Shown: one piece after another, positions 14,801-29,800 of the stretch
How positions within the stretch are numbered: the first letter of the stretch is position 1
How the letters are laid out: every line of letters begins with the position of its first letter
Assembly: GCA_916610825.1 (NCBI GenBank)
Contig: OU744446.1
Coordinates: forward strand, 16,488,538-16,552,537
Origin: Haliclystus octoradiatus
Lineage: Eukaryota; Cnidaria; Staurozoa; Stauromedusae; Haliclystidae
Reading direction: 5' to 3'
Length of the DNA: 64,000 nucleotides
Translations under genes and position numbers: made by a program
Notes under the pieces: generated by a model
What the model was told of the DNA's origin: nothing
The model's database searches: none
Seen by the model: only the letters and a program-made list of their open reading frames with translations

Positions 14801-17800
14801 CTTTTAATAAAATGTGAAAATTCATGTGACGAAAACTGTGGACCGTTGTCCGAGACAATAACTTTGGGGTTTCCATATCTAGAAAACCAATGTTTTAAGA
14901 TTTTAGCAGTTTTTGTAGTATCGGTATCATAGATACCCGTCACAGCTACTTCTGGCCACTTAGAATGAGCGTCTACCAGAATTAGTAAGGCCTTACCATT
15001 GAACTTAGGTGAATAGTCGATGTGGACACGTTACCATGGCAGCTCTGGCCACACCCATGGTAGTATTGCTTCTCTTGGTGGATGACGACGTGACTCCATG
15101 GCATAAGTCACAATTTTTTACAAGTTCTTCGATGTCTTGGCCGATATTTGGCCACCAGCAATGAAGACGAGTCAGCATTTTCATCTTGACACACCCTGGA
15201 TGATTACGATGTAATTCGTCTAATACTCGCTCTTTTAAAGACGAAGGAATAACAACGCGACGTTCCCACAATAAAACTCCATCTTGTATAGCGAATTCAT
15301 AACGTTTTTTAAAATAATTCAATAAGGTAGTATCCGTACAATGGTCACTCCAGGCATTCTCAACAAGAGGGATAACTTTCTTTAATACAATATCTACATT
15401 TGTTTCATTCTTGACATCATCCCCAGACACAGGAATACAATTTATCTGACGAATGAAAAATATAGATGATGAGTCAGTATGATCAGGTGCAGATTCAGTT
15501 GGCATACGACTTATCGCATCTGCGTTTCCATGGTCTTTACCGGGTTTAAATTCTATTTTGTAACGGAATGAAGATAATTTTACGGCCCAACGCTGTAAGC
15601 GTGCAGCAGCTAGCACAGGTAGAGATTGTTTTGGCCCAAATATATGTAGTAAGGGCTTATGGTCGGTAATGATTGTAAATCCACGGCCATAAACATATTG
15701 TCTGAATTTATCAACCCCATACACAATAGATAAAGCCTCTCTGTCTATTTGAGCGTAGCATCTCTCTGATGCGGTCAAACTACGATTTGCAAATGCAATT
15801 GGATGCTCATTTCCATTGTCATCTCTATGGGCCAGTACACAGCCTAAACCAACAGGTGATGCATCACAATGTAAAAGAAGCTCCTTTCTATCATCATAAT
15901 AACTTAATATTGGAGAATTGACTAATAGTGACTTGATCTGTTCAAAGGAAGACTGGCATTCGTTAGTCCACTTCCAAATAACACTGTTAGAGATCAAATC
16001 ATTCAATGGTTTTGCCACGGTTGATAAATTTTGGCAAAAGCGTCCATAATAATTTACTAGACCTAGGAATGATCTCAATTCAGAAACATTTAAAGGTACA
16101 GATGCAGAAACAACAAATTTTACTTTGTCATTGTCAGCTTCTATACAATTGGCACTAATAACTTGGCCTAAATAGACAACTTTATGTTTCATGAACTCAC
16201 ATTTTTCTTTGTTAAGTTGTACATGGTGCTTCTTTAATATTGATAGTACATCGTCAGTAATACTAATGAGAGATTGTTCGTCTTCTGAAGGAATCAATAT
16301 GTCATCCATATAAATTAGTATCCGACCATTAATAGAGGATAACAGCTTTTCCATAGTTTTCTGACAAATAGCAGGGGCGCAAGCAATGCCATATGGTAGA
16401 CGGCAATGACGATACAATCCTAGATGTGTATTTATAGTTAGTAAATCACGAGATGATGGATGTAGTTCTAGCTGTTCAAAAAATCTGGATAAATCCAACT
16501 TGGTAAAACATTTCCCACCATTCAACTTTGCAAATAATTCCTCGGCAGTTGGGAAAGGATACTGATCAATATGAATTTGTGGATTGACACTTTTCTTAAA
16601 ATCAGAACAAATTCAAACATTGCCATTCTTCTTTGGGACATTGACAGTAGGGAGGCCCAATCACTAGTATCAACTTTTTCTAGAGAACCAGATTCAGCAG
16701 CTTCTTCTAGAGCTTGTTCAACAGCTGGTCGTAAAGCGCAAGGTACAGTCCGTGAGCGTGAAAAAATCGGAATAAAATCTTCTTTCAAGCGAATTTGCAC
16801 TTGAACGCCTTTAATCTTTCTAAGGTCTGAACCGAATACATCATTGTATTTATACAAAACTTCATCGAGCGTATAGCTTCATACATCAGAAGATGACTAT
16901 ACAGACGATATATTTTGATGTTGAACTGTCATCAAGTCCATACGCTGTAAAGCATTTATACCAAGGACACAATCATATTGATTGTCAACGATATTAAATA
17001 ATACATGATATTTACAGTTGTTAGTTGGGTTAACAATTTTAATAAAAGCTTTCCCTTTCACTGGCATACGAGAACCGTTATAGAGACGCAAATCAACTGC
17101 ACCCTTTAACACAGTGGGTGATGGAAAGAATTGTTCACTAAGTATGTTACAAGTTGCACCTCCGTCTAGTAGAAATTTCACAGTATTATTATTTACAAGC
17201 ATATTCGCATAAATAGTGCCACCGCTGTTAGATGTGTTAGATACTTTTGAAACTATGACGACATCGTCATCGTCACTGGTGCCACGACACATTCGAGATT
17301 TGGCATAGTGCCCAACAGTGCCACAAAATTTCCGGCATTCTGCATCAATAGCAGGGCAAAACATTTTGCCTGCGACATGTTGTAGCTCACAAAATTTATC
17401 ATTAATTTTAACAACAGATTTGTTACTGAAATTACTATGGTTTGACTTACTTTTACTTTTAATTACAGTAGAAACACTAGCAACTGAAACTGATTGTTTC
17501 TCTGTGTTTGCTGATTGTTGTTCAGCAGCTTCGGAAGCATGTGCGATATCTAATAAGCGTGCCAACGTAATGTTATCTTCACGCAAATATTTTTTACGTA
17601 AATCATTTGAAAAACAATACTGCATTACTTGATCTATAATCATGTCATCAACGAGTGACGATTTACAAATACCTGAGGAACAGGTAAATTCACAATGACT
17701 GCTAAAACTTCTTAAACAAGTTACATAAGTGTCCGTGGACTCACCAATGTTTTGTTTACATTCACGAAATAAAAACCGTTCGTATCTTTTACTTTTACGA

Positions 17801-20800
17801 GGATGGAAGTAGGTATTTAACTCGTTCGTTAATTTACTGTAGATATCAATCGGTATACCTGCGGGATCATCATCTGGCATGACCAAAGTATCTTTTAGCT
17901 CTTGCACAGCAGCACCAGCTACATGCAATAATAATGCAGATTTTCCTTGTCGGCGATAATTCTCCTCCCAACGCAGAAATGTATACGTTAAATCTATTTC
18001 TCCATTTCTCCCATCTACTGGCAACATTTGAATCAGGTGACAAAGAAAAATTAGTTGGTGGGGGACCATCCAAAGTTGGGTTGCTGTTGTTGCCTTGCAT
18101 TGTTAACAGAGATCGTGGAATTAGCTCTGATTTTGAAGTAAAATCGTATATATCAGGGTCAAGACCTGCGGCGGTCATACCATTTTGGAGACGACCAATT
18201 AATACACCCCGTGTACCATCAGCTGAAAAACCCCATTCTGCACATGCAGCAATGGCTTGCTCTTTTTTCAGCGACTTCAATAATAAAACTGATCCCATTC
18301 ACGTCGCCAATTGTTATGTATTTATCTACATAAATAATGTTGAAGGAAAGAGCAATGAACACAGTAAACACAATCTTTACTTAGATAACACTTCTTAGAC
18401 TAACTGCTATTGCAGCGCAGATTAACCTAAGAACCGTCAGCACCATGTAGGTGTGACAAAGTAGGGGGTAGCTTACAAACACTACAGTCATGGTTTGTTT
18501 AAAGGGGCAAAATTGACCGGCGACCGCTGCGAGATCAATTTGAATTTATGCTTAGCGTAATTCAACCGTCTCGCTTTGAAACTATTGTTATACGCAAGCC
18601 TAATTTGTAATAAATTCAAGTCAACAATGAACATTGTGTTATAAACAATAAACATGCACGTGATCCTAAGTGCGTGGCGCCTGCCGGTCATTTTTGCTCC
18701 TTTAATGAATACGACTCCTGTAAAAAAATGGGCTACAGGTGTTGCGCCGAAAGTCCGTTGCACCGAATGACTAGTGATGTGCGCATACATAACAGTTGGG
18801 TATTATACAGGCAGTGGAGTAAGTTTGAATGATGGATAGTTTCATGCTTTTTAGGAATGATTTTCTGGACAGTTTTATATCAATCTTGTGTGAGCAATTA
18901 TTCCAGAGAATTGTTCTTTGGAAACGTTTTAGTCTGCATCCAGGCTATCTGGCTTCCCGGAAGTATTTCTGCATAAAGATCGTAAAGATTATTTACATCG
19001 ATCCGTGATAACCACCGTGACGAACGAACTATCGGCGTAGTGATATTCGACGCAACGGACTTTCGGCGTATCGGCCTTTCGGCGCCATGACCATTCGGCG
19101 CAACGACCATTCGGGGCAATGGAATTTCGGCGAAACGGCCTGCACTCAAAAAAATTGTATTAAAAGCTAATATAAAGCTGTATTGTTTCGCTTCGCCAAG
19201 AAAAAAAAGTCCTGTGAAAAAAAGTTATTGTAAAACTTATCAGGTTCTAAATAAATGATGATGATGATGATGATGATGAAGAATTGTGTTTCCGTTCATG
19301 GACATGGTAAAAAAAAGAGCTTGCTAGAATGGAAGAGAATGCTATTATGGGAAAAGTGGATATTCAAACAGATTGGTGCGTGTAGTGGATTGTTTTGCGT
19401 CTATGGTCTTATACATAATGTATTTCCGCTGTCAACTGCACTTGAATCTGCCAATAGAGAATACCCTATCATTCTCTAGTTTCATAACAATTAGACCAAT
19501 TTACATCTAAAAGATCTTTGTTTTGAGAACCAATAAGGCAGATCAGTAACAAATAGTTCGGAATGATTTGAAACTTAACAGCAGTACTCATACAAGCATG
19601 TGTGAATTACTATGTATTACCCGAGCTGTTTGACCACCTGAAATGAACAAGAGTATTTCGTGGGACCAAATGGTAACCATGACAACAATATCGATTATTG
19701 ATATAACCTATGCCTACATGTGAACAGGTAGGGTTAAGGTTATCAGACTATCCATATGTAACAGTTACCTGGGCAGAGTGACCACTTCAAGTTAATGTAT
19801 ACGTAAAGGCACACGTACGGAATGACATCTCAAACAACTCTAACATATGTACTCCTCATAAAGAAAGGCCAATCATACACTTCTGCCTGAATACCTGAGC
19901 TTAATGACCGTCTGGGAGAATTAATTGGAATATTCTTGCTCGAATACTAAACATAGCAACCATTACGTGTAACAATTTTAAATTACATTATTTTTAAATA
20001 ATATCGCCCCGGAATTAGTTAATGCAAGACATTTCACAGTATTTGATGTTCGGGTAGATATTATCAAATTCCACTACACAATAAAAATATACTGTTAACT
20101 ACTTTTATAACTCCATTTGGTCGTTATTGTTTCAAACTAATTCTAATGGGTATCACTATCGTCCCTGCAATAATTCAGAAGAAAATGCAAGCGTTACTAG
20201 AGGGGTTACCAGGATGTGATGTAATAATGGATAATATTATAGTGTATGGGAAAACACAAGAGGAACACGATAGTTAGAAGCCGTTTATCAACGAATCAGA
20301 AAATCTGGACTCAAATTAAATCGTGAGAAATGTCAAATAAATAAATCTGAAATGGTATAATTTGGACATTTGATAACTATATAGGGCAGGAATTGAACCG
20401 CACCCAAATAAGTTACAAGCGTTGAGAGATTTACCAATACCAACATGTGTATCCGAATTAATACCTGTACAGTACTTGACATGTTTAACTATTTAGCAAG
20501 ATTTATTCCAGAGCTATCAACAGTATTGTCACGGTAAAGTGATTCATTATAGAATGTTGTTCATTGGTATTGGGGATCAGTGCAAAACGAAGCATTTGTT
20601 AAAATAAAAGATTTGATATTGAAGCTTCCATCTTTACAATACAATGATATTCACAAAGATATAATCGTCAGTGAAAAGGCCAGTTCTTATGGTCTTAGTG
20701 GTGTACTAATTCAACGCCACGATAAAGGTCTAATGCCTGTTGCATTCTGTTCAAGAAGATTAAAAGATTCTGAGAAGCGATATTCTCAAATTAAAAATGC

Positions 20801-23800
20801 CTTGCTAGTGTTTGGGCAGGTGAGAAACTTTCAAGAAGTACTTAATTGGCTTGAAGAACTTCGAATTATAAACGGATCATTATATTAAAACAGCCTTTTT
20901 AAAGGAGAAATGTTTATATTTTGAATTTAAGAAAGTAATAAACGTAAAACTGATTCAGTTTTTAGTTTCACTTGTTAAAACCATTTACACGCAGCTTTTA
21001 ATTTCAAAGTGAAACATTTTTGGTCTGGAGAGTTCAATTTGAATTAGATTTGGCTGCCCGCTAGATTATCAACCTATTAAAATTTTCAAATTTCTAAATT
21101 TCTTAATACAATGATATCAAATAAATTATCGAGAGAAGTTTATTATTTCAAAACAACGCCAGAATATCATAATATTCATACAACAAATGTGTGTTACAGT
21201 ACATGGTTATCTCGGCATAATTTTTGCATAATTTCCCGACAACGGATTATTATTAATAATAATACGCAAACCGTGTCTGTGATCAAATCACCATTGTTTC
21301 ATTATTGTTAAACTCCTTTTCCGCAGAGCACTTTCCAAACTTCTTATACGCTTCTGGGTTATCTATAGGCCTTTGGCTATCCGACGTTTTGTTTGTACAG
21401 TTTAAAATGCTAAAAATTGCTCATAAATTGCGATTAAAATTTCCAAAATCCTGATATTTCGACGGAAGTTATGTGAAAATAAACTGCTCTCTTTGGTGTA
21501 TCCCGTCATGCCTAGCAACATCACGAAATTTAGAGCACGCTTTATTTTAATGGCTGCCAATATTTCGTAAAAGTGTTTCACCATATTTTGCAAAAGTATT
21601 TCAATATGCCTAGAAGGAGAAGTGGTCCAACAATACTCCATTTTACATCAGAAACAGAAGACACACTTCTCGGTAAGTCTTTTATAACTTAAATGTTTAA
21701 ATGCTTCATGTAAAGTCTGTCGAAGTCACTTTTACCGTGGTTTTTACCCTGTTGCATGAGGGCTTACAGGACTCTGATGGCAATTGTTACTTTTAGTTTT
21801 CTTTTAAGTATCATAATCCCAAATAGCCTACTTTGTTATCAAGTTATCGTTGGCAGAAGAGATTACTGTGTCACTGTATCGCCAATATTAGCTTGATTTG
21901 TTATGAACTGTTCTTCGTTGGAAGAAAGGATTTACTGTCTCACCGTTTTATGTCAGCAGTTCTGTTCTGTTATTCACACTGCACACACAGATATTTGACC
22001 CATAACAATTAAACCAATTCAGAGAATTAGTGTGGTACTTTTCAGTCGTCAAGCAGTTGTAAGTTGTACATATACAAAATTGGAGTTGTAATTTAGAATT
22101 TTAGCTGCCTTCTATCCTTCTGTCGAAATGTACATTTATAATGTGCCATACATTGACAACGTCCACTGTGTCCACACATTGTTTACTTTAATCATTATTA
22201 TATGAGGTATGTGAATGGTGACCATTATAGACGTGTGTCCTCTCTGTGAGAAGTTGGCTAAAGTTAATAAAATATTAGAGTTTGGGTCTCTCATTTATGT
22301 AATTTACTGTATCAAATTTCAGAATCACCTGTTCTTATTACCAATATCAAACAATGACTCATGCTGAGATTCACTCAACCGACACAGCAATAATATTTAC
22401 ATACCAATGCCTTTCATTGTGAAAACAAGTTCATTAACTGCAATACCTAACATACAATCCATATTTATTTCATTTGAACTATGTAGTCAACATAAAATGT
22501 ACTTATGGATAACCAATATTTATAAATATATTTGATTTGAAATATGTAGTACAATATAGTATCAATTATCTCCTTTTTACTATGCTTTACATGTATGTAA
22601 CGATTAATTATCAAACTTGAAATGAATAATCAGTGTTGTTCTGCATTTTTAATTCCTTCTCATGACTATTTTGTTTCACTGACATTCTCTTTGACAAGGC
22701 ATACTGCAGGCTACTATTACGGGAGCGAAGCGACATCTTTGAGGAAGCCGAAGGCTGAATGGCCCGGGTGCAGTATGAAATAAAAGCAATTACTACAGCC
22801 TACTAGCCTGCTCGCAGACTCACTGTCAAAATGTTAATTTGGTAAACAGTAGAGTCTGCTAACTCGAGGTCAAAAGCTTGCCTTTGCTGAATCAGCACGG
22901 GGCGTGGAAATTGGCTGCCTTGCTTTCGCTAAGAATGATTGGCCATGAAAGTCAAGCCCAGAAAAAGACCAACGACTCCAACCATATTATTGTTAATTTA
23001 CTTGAAACTCATTTACAGCTAGTATTTCACAATTAATTTTAGGGAAGATATCTTGTTTTCAATATATCTTAAATTTGAATTTAACATCAGTAATGATCAA
23101 ATGGTCTACTGCATTAATTTATGCTTCATCGGAATTAAACTCGTGCCACTACGAGTTTGAACTAGCCGCGTGATAGACTTATTTTGTCGACTGAACGAAG
23201 CAAATATAGAGTAATCATAATGAAAATAAGAAGACGACGAAAAGCAGTGGCTCAACAATAGCTTCCTTTCTAAAGCCATTAAATACTGCGGCTGAACTAA
23301 AGGGTTTGTTTTTTGTTGAATTAATTTTCCTTGCCAAGCTGCCATGTAATGATGTTGTGGTTTTCGTGTCGCGCCTCTCCGCTTGTATTAGCTTTTGAAT
23401 AAAAACGCTGTCCAAAACATTTCATACATTTATGAGACTAATCAGAGATATAACTAAAAATAATTGATGCAATTACGACAGTAAATGGTTCCAACACGTG
23501 GAAATGATATTAATTCTCAATTCTTGGCATTGAAGTTTATCGCAAATGTTCCAAACGATTTAGAAAGGCATGAAGTTTTCTGAAAAATGACAAGGAAGGG
23601 GAGTTATTGCAGTCTAGCCCACCAAGCCTCTCTTTGAAATACTCTTCTCTGATTTGTCGCCAGAAAATCTTGGCGTCGAATCACAGCCCTTGTAAGACAA
23701 TAGTTTTTACACCTTTCCACGCCCCGTGCTGAATCAGCAAAGGCAAGCTTTTGACCTCGAGTTAGCAGACTCTACTGTTTACCAAATTTACATTTTGACA

Positions 23801-26800
23801 GTGGGTCTGCGAGCAGGCTAACAGCCTACATGATCTTGGGATTCAAGAGAACAGAAATTACATGCCACAGACAAAACTTATAAAAGACCATAAAAGAAGG
23901 TTTATTATGCCAAACGACTATTTTTGAAGTAGGTCGTCCAGACCTGAAATTCCAGGGTCTAAACCTCTCTGTTTACATTGAAGGCAGGGAACACAAATGA
24001 ACTGTACAAGTCCATTTTATGTATGCTTGATATACATCAAAGTACATCTAATATTGAAATGTTAAGTCGTCATTATTATCATCATCATCATTTATCAAGT
24101 AGCATTTACGGTGAAACTTTTTTCAATGGATTTTATCATAAAATAATGTCATGTCTCTTTGTATTAATATCGTACTATATTATAGAATAATAATTATAAT
24201 ATGCACTCAGATACTTTGGTTACTCGTTAATTTTACAATTTGAATTTGCTTTGCATACTTTAGGAAAACGTCTACGCTGACCACAAAATATACCAAAAGC
24301 AGCCAAAATAACATTCTTATATTTATTAAACGGTGTAATTAAATGATATAATTTCATCTACAGTGACCCGATCAAATAAATCTCAGATGCATACACAAAC
24401 ATACATGCATACCTTTAGCGTTAGCTGCTAAGCTGTTATATATCATAAGTATACGTAACTATTGTATGGTTGATTAAAGCTCCACATTATTTGACTTTCC
24501 TTGTCTTTCCAGGTCGGACAAGGTCAGAGTTCAAGGCCAAAGGTCAGTTCTCTTTTAGTTCTAAACTTGAAGCCACCCATGTTGAGTTGATAATTTTGAT
24601 CTTTTCACTGTCATAACCTGTCAAATCTTTGGAATATAATCCTTCTCCTTCATCAAATCTGTATTTGAAAATGACATTAGAATACAAAAATAATTTTTGA
24701 ATAACATCAAGGACAATATTGGTGTCGTATCATAATCAGTCGTTCGATACAAATCATCATCATCATTGGTTGAAACTTATTATGTTTCTCCTTATATCCG
24801 TGATACGCTTTACACGTGTCTCCTAGCATTCTCCATTCAGATTGATGTCCACAGCCATGGCCGTTAATCCTATTATGGGGTAGTGGGGGGGGGGGGGGGT
24901 GATCTTCAGAAGAAAAATTTTGAGGCAAATGTCGGGCAAGCTTGAGACGGAAACATGCAAAATTCCTGCAATATTGAAGCGTTTACAGTCGTGAAGCTCC
25001 AAAATATGCATATGCTACGCCTTTTTTCAGGCAAAATTGACAATACTCTCCCTCGTTTAAAAGTATATAGATACCGCCGTGTCCGTAGAAAACACAACAA
25101 CGGTGTGACGTCCGGTAACCGATTAGTATATGATTGAATGAGTGACTGTGAATTACTTACAGAAAATGTGATTACAGTGTACTCTCCTTTAACATCATTA
25201 CTTTTGATATCACAATCCGCTTCAGTTTACTGATTTTTGAAAACCGTTTTTTATCAATTCCGCAGTTTATTGCGGATAATATCACGACCCGCTTACTGGC
25301 ACGGCCATCAGCAGACACTAACGCTGTGAGTGATATTATCGAGGCTACACTGTATTTACACAGTTAGTTATAATTAAGATAGTTTGATTAGTTGTCAGAT
25401 TTAAGTCTTTACTGAAACATATATGTAAGTTTTTTCGCGAAAGTGAGTAGTTAGAGGTAATAATGCATCAATGTGTTACAGGGTGAAGCAAAAATAATGA
25501 CAGTATACTTTTCATCTAGAATGACAAATAACAGTCCATAAGTATCGTACAGTATAAATAATGTCTTTTCTCTAAACTATTATGACTTATATACACTTAT
25601 ATACATTAATTATAAACTATTAGACGTTATTCTTATTTCGTTGATTAATTCTGATTCGGTGTATTTGTGTTGAACTGCTTCAATTATGTTGATATCTTTG
25701 ACCTAAGCTGGAAACCAATTTGGGACACATGTTCAAGAATATGGGACGCACAAATGCTGGAAACTCAAATATATATGGTTAGAGAATAAAGCCCCGGCCA
25801 AATGAAGCCAACATTTTCACAACATCTGATAAAATTTCGCATCAATGTTGTGAAAATGCTGGAAAAATGCTGGCTAGGGTGGCCAAATGAAGCCAGCATT
25901 TTCACAACATCAATCGCCGGTGCTGGATAAATGCCGGAAAAATGCTGGCTGGGGTGACCAAATGAATCCAGCATTTTAACAACATCCGGAGCCGGAAAGA
26001 AATTTCTAAAAGGGGAAATCTTCTTTGGCATCATTAGATTATAATTTATGTTTATTCAAATTATTCTCGTTCAATAATATCTTTCTTTTTGGTTGTCCTT
26101 CTTTGCTCTACTTCGTGGGCAATTTTAAATCAAACCTCATTACATTTTAATAGTCATTCTTTAAACGGTATGTGCTTTCTTTGTCACTGTCCTTCACAGA
26201 AATATTAAAACCACTTGAGAATTTCGAATAAAGACCAAAAACTGCTACAGAAAATGACAAACTATATTATTTGTATTTTTCGACTCATTATATGAAATGA
26301 TAAATCAAAATCTTCATAGCAAGACTTTCGCACCAAACTGTTGTCATTAAGTGACTAAATTAAAACATTACGTAATCATTGACTAATATTCGAGACGTAG
26401 AATGTTGGCCAATTTTTTGATCATCTTCAAAGTGCCAGCCAACAAAATCTAACACCGAAATTTGTTGAAATTTGTTGGCTGGGGTGGTCAAATGAAGCCA
26501 ACGTTTTACCTGCATTTGATAAAAATTTCACTCAATGTTGTAAAAATGCTGGCAAAATGCTGGCTGGGGTGACAAAATGAAGCCAGTATTTTCACAACAT
26601 CGATATTGTGAAAAAGCTGGCAAAATGTTGGCTTCATTTGACCTGGGCTTAAGCAATGGAGGATGCGAAAAGCCCGATCTCTATCATTCGTACCGCTGTT
26701 CGTATTCGCAGGGGTTTTGGTGTGAAATGGATCCGGTGGGTGTGAAATGGAGGATTCATTCCAGTCGATATGAACAAGTTAAAAGTTGTCATATGAATGC

Positions 26801-29800
26801 ATGATATAATTGAAAATTTTGGACGTTCAACACTCATCTCCTTAAGGAGATATATATTTATATTAGTTAACTATAAATCGCAAAATAGACAGACAAAAGC
26901 TCAGTATTAAATTGGATCATCTAACAGAATTGAGAATCATAGCAAGTGAAAATTAGTGCTCACCTGTACAAATGCTTAAGTCCTTTAGTCCATTTCCAAG
27001 GTTTAACGTCAAAATTCCGAGGAGCAGAATCAGCGCGCCATACGCTAACCTGGATAAAGATGACCACGAGGTATAAACATAGAATGGTATCATTTACTCA
27101 GTTGAATGAGTATCTATATTGTTCGTTCTGATTTTAATAGAGTACACATGGCTTACATTTCATACTCCCAAAATAGATTTCATGGTAACTCTAAAGTATA
27201 GGCAGTAAATCGCTCAAAGCGCCTGAAGAATTATTTTCTTTCTGTCTCCGCATAGAGTAACCCTGATGTAATGCTGAAACAAACTGTTGGCAGATGCAAT
27301 ACTTCACATTTATTCCCAGATGCGTATTTTTGGCTATGATGTGTTTGGAGAGTTGTGGTATGCAATGAATTACTACCTGTATCCTTTTCTTTATGATCCC
27401 ATGAAATTTATTCATTGGCACACCCATAATGACACAACATACCGATTAGGCTCTCGCATGCTTCCGTTCGATTTTAGAATCTCACCCACACCCTTCTTTA
27501 CATGATAACTTATCTATCCTATCTAGCTATTGATTTTTGCTTCGTGTTTTGTTTATAACAGCAATATAATACACATTCTTAAAAACTTTGATTACTGTAA
27601 AACAAATAAATCAGCCCAAATCAGCCCAGCAAGGTTGACTCATTGCTATATAACAATCAAAATATTCCGAAAAGTAATAATTATCTATATATACAAATAA
27701 TTATGCACATTGATATAACTGAATAACTATACCTCATCAATCATTCCTTCCATAAAGTTGTTTTCAGTGCCATTTTCCGTGTATCCAAGATAAATCTCTC
27801 CAGAGACTTTAGGGGAAAGAGAAATATCGGATTCATTTTCTTTCTTATTTAATATCAGTTTCTGTATAGAAAGAGAAATGTTGTTATTCTGACACATAAC
27901 CAAAATATATCAAGAAATTCATGAAAATTATGATTATAATCATTTGGAAGTGTGTTCTACCTATATATCGCTATTTACATTCAGGTGTAGCATTATCTAC
28001 CCTACCACTAAATAAACACCACTAGTATATATTCCCTCAACAAGTAGTATACACATAAACGAACAAAACATGATGATGAGTAACTTCATTTTCGAGTCAA
28101 GAGATCAATACAATATTTTCAAAATATATATAGCATATTTGATCATGATTGGGTCTATAATATACAGTAGCCAATATTTCTCTGGATTTTCTTGACCCAA
28201 GAATAAATGTTTTTAAAATTATGCAATGATGCATTAACTAATATATTTAATACGCCTGCATTATTTTCGGTCAAAATTCCGAAGTTCAGTATTCTAAACT
28301 ACGTTAGAAAATAATGATTTTCATACCACAAATATGTTACTGTACAAGGTTATCCCAACATAAATGTTTGCATAATTTCCCGACAACAGATTATCTGTAT
28401 TATTTCGCCATTGAGACGTACGTAAGTCGCGGATAGACAAAACGTAATTTATTTACAAACATACACTACTATTATTACAGAGATAATCCAAGTAATGCAA
28501 TGTCAGAAATTTGAATTTGATGTAAAGAATTCATGCATGCATAAACTAAATTTCTTAGTAAAGTCGTTATAACCACTTCGCCACATTGATTTGTACATTT
28601 CTTCAGCTCATGCCAAACTAACGGGTGCTAGAATTTATTGTTCGACATCATTTTCAACAAAAATGTCAATGATCTTACAAACCTGGCTCAATTTATCATA
28701 TTCGAAAGCAATGTAGTTCCATATGCCGTATTGAAAACCCTTTATCATAACTGCTTCAGTGATTTTCACATTTTCAAAACCCCCATAGAGAGTATCTCCT
28801 TTGACAAATATATTTGGTCCTGTCGATAGAAATATGCAATTATGAATAATAATAATAAAATATATATTTGAAGATTTCATTTGAAAGTTAAATATTTTTG
28901 AATACTCTACTTACCATAGCCTGTGTTTGAAAGTATAGGATGGGTCTTGACTTGATAACATTGTGGCTTCAATTGACATCCAGCCCTGGAATAGATCAGG
29001 TATCAATAATTATCGACATGAATAATCAGGGTGTAACTTAAGAGTTTAAGGGACTTACGAAATTGACATCTTAGATATTTTTATCGACGCATGTTTAACA
29101 GTTGAAACATGTTCGGGTACGTATGATTACATCAAATTTTATCGCATATTCGGATATACGAATAGGAAAAAAGAACCTGGAAAGCTGATAGAAAAATAAA
29201 ACTTTTCCCTCTTCCACGAGTTTATTTTATTTACTTACTAGTCAGCAAGCAAAAGTGGTATTCCAATGTTATAAAAATACTAACAATTAAGTTCAAAAAT
29301 CGTATTTCTAGAGTTTCCTATTCAAATACCAGCATTTTTATCATAGCATTATACCTGAAGATGATATCATCAATAGCAATATCACTTGTAGAACCTTCAC
29401 CTCGAGTTGCTTGAAAACGAAGTCGAACAGGAACCTCTCCAATATTCTATTTGTAAAACATAATGTAATATACAAGCACTTACTAATCTACTGCAATCGC
29501 TTGTGAAATAAAGTTAGTGGGTCGTGTATAGTATATTTGAATTCATAAACAAACTAAGTCAATCCCGATTTAATGCTTAATTTAGACCAATTTATTCTTA
29601 AAAGATGCAATCTTTTCTTAGAAGTAAGATTGGCAAAATTTATGGAAGATTCATATGCTTGTTAGCATTAAAAAAATGGGCAAGTATAAAGACTCAGCCT
29701 CATGAAGTCATCTACATATCAAGTTTACTCGCACCTATCAAATGTTGTCTCCGTTTTTAGTAGTATCGTCATTATCATTCTTAGTTGGTTGCTGTCGCAG

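Larger units (their letters stand above)
14145..18486 (-). mobile_element. Complete Ty3/Gypsy-type LTR retrotransposon
   Basis: Two 175-bp LTRs (14145-14319 and 18312-18486, about 10 mismatches, 94% identical) flank a minus-strand gag-pol. A 5-bp target duplication GTCAT lies at 14140-14144 and 18487-18491. The LTR tips are TGTAGTG...AACA-type (TG..CA). A purine run AAAAGGGGAGAAG (14320-14332, minus) abuts the 3' LTR as the polypurine tract. Domain order is gag, protease, RT, RNase H, integrase, as in Ty3/Gypsy. Frameshifts and stops in gag, RT and integrase make it inactive. Confidence 0.93.

Noticed and set aside
17318..18398. Plus-strand open frames of 104 and 154 codons
   Set aside because: They are antisense to the Gypsy gag on the minus strand, which has clear family signatures.
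22700..22775. tRNA or other structured RNA gene
   Set aside because: GC-rich with inverted ends, but no cloverleaf, anticodon arm or internal promoter boxes could be laid out.
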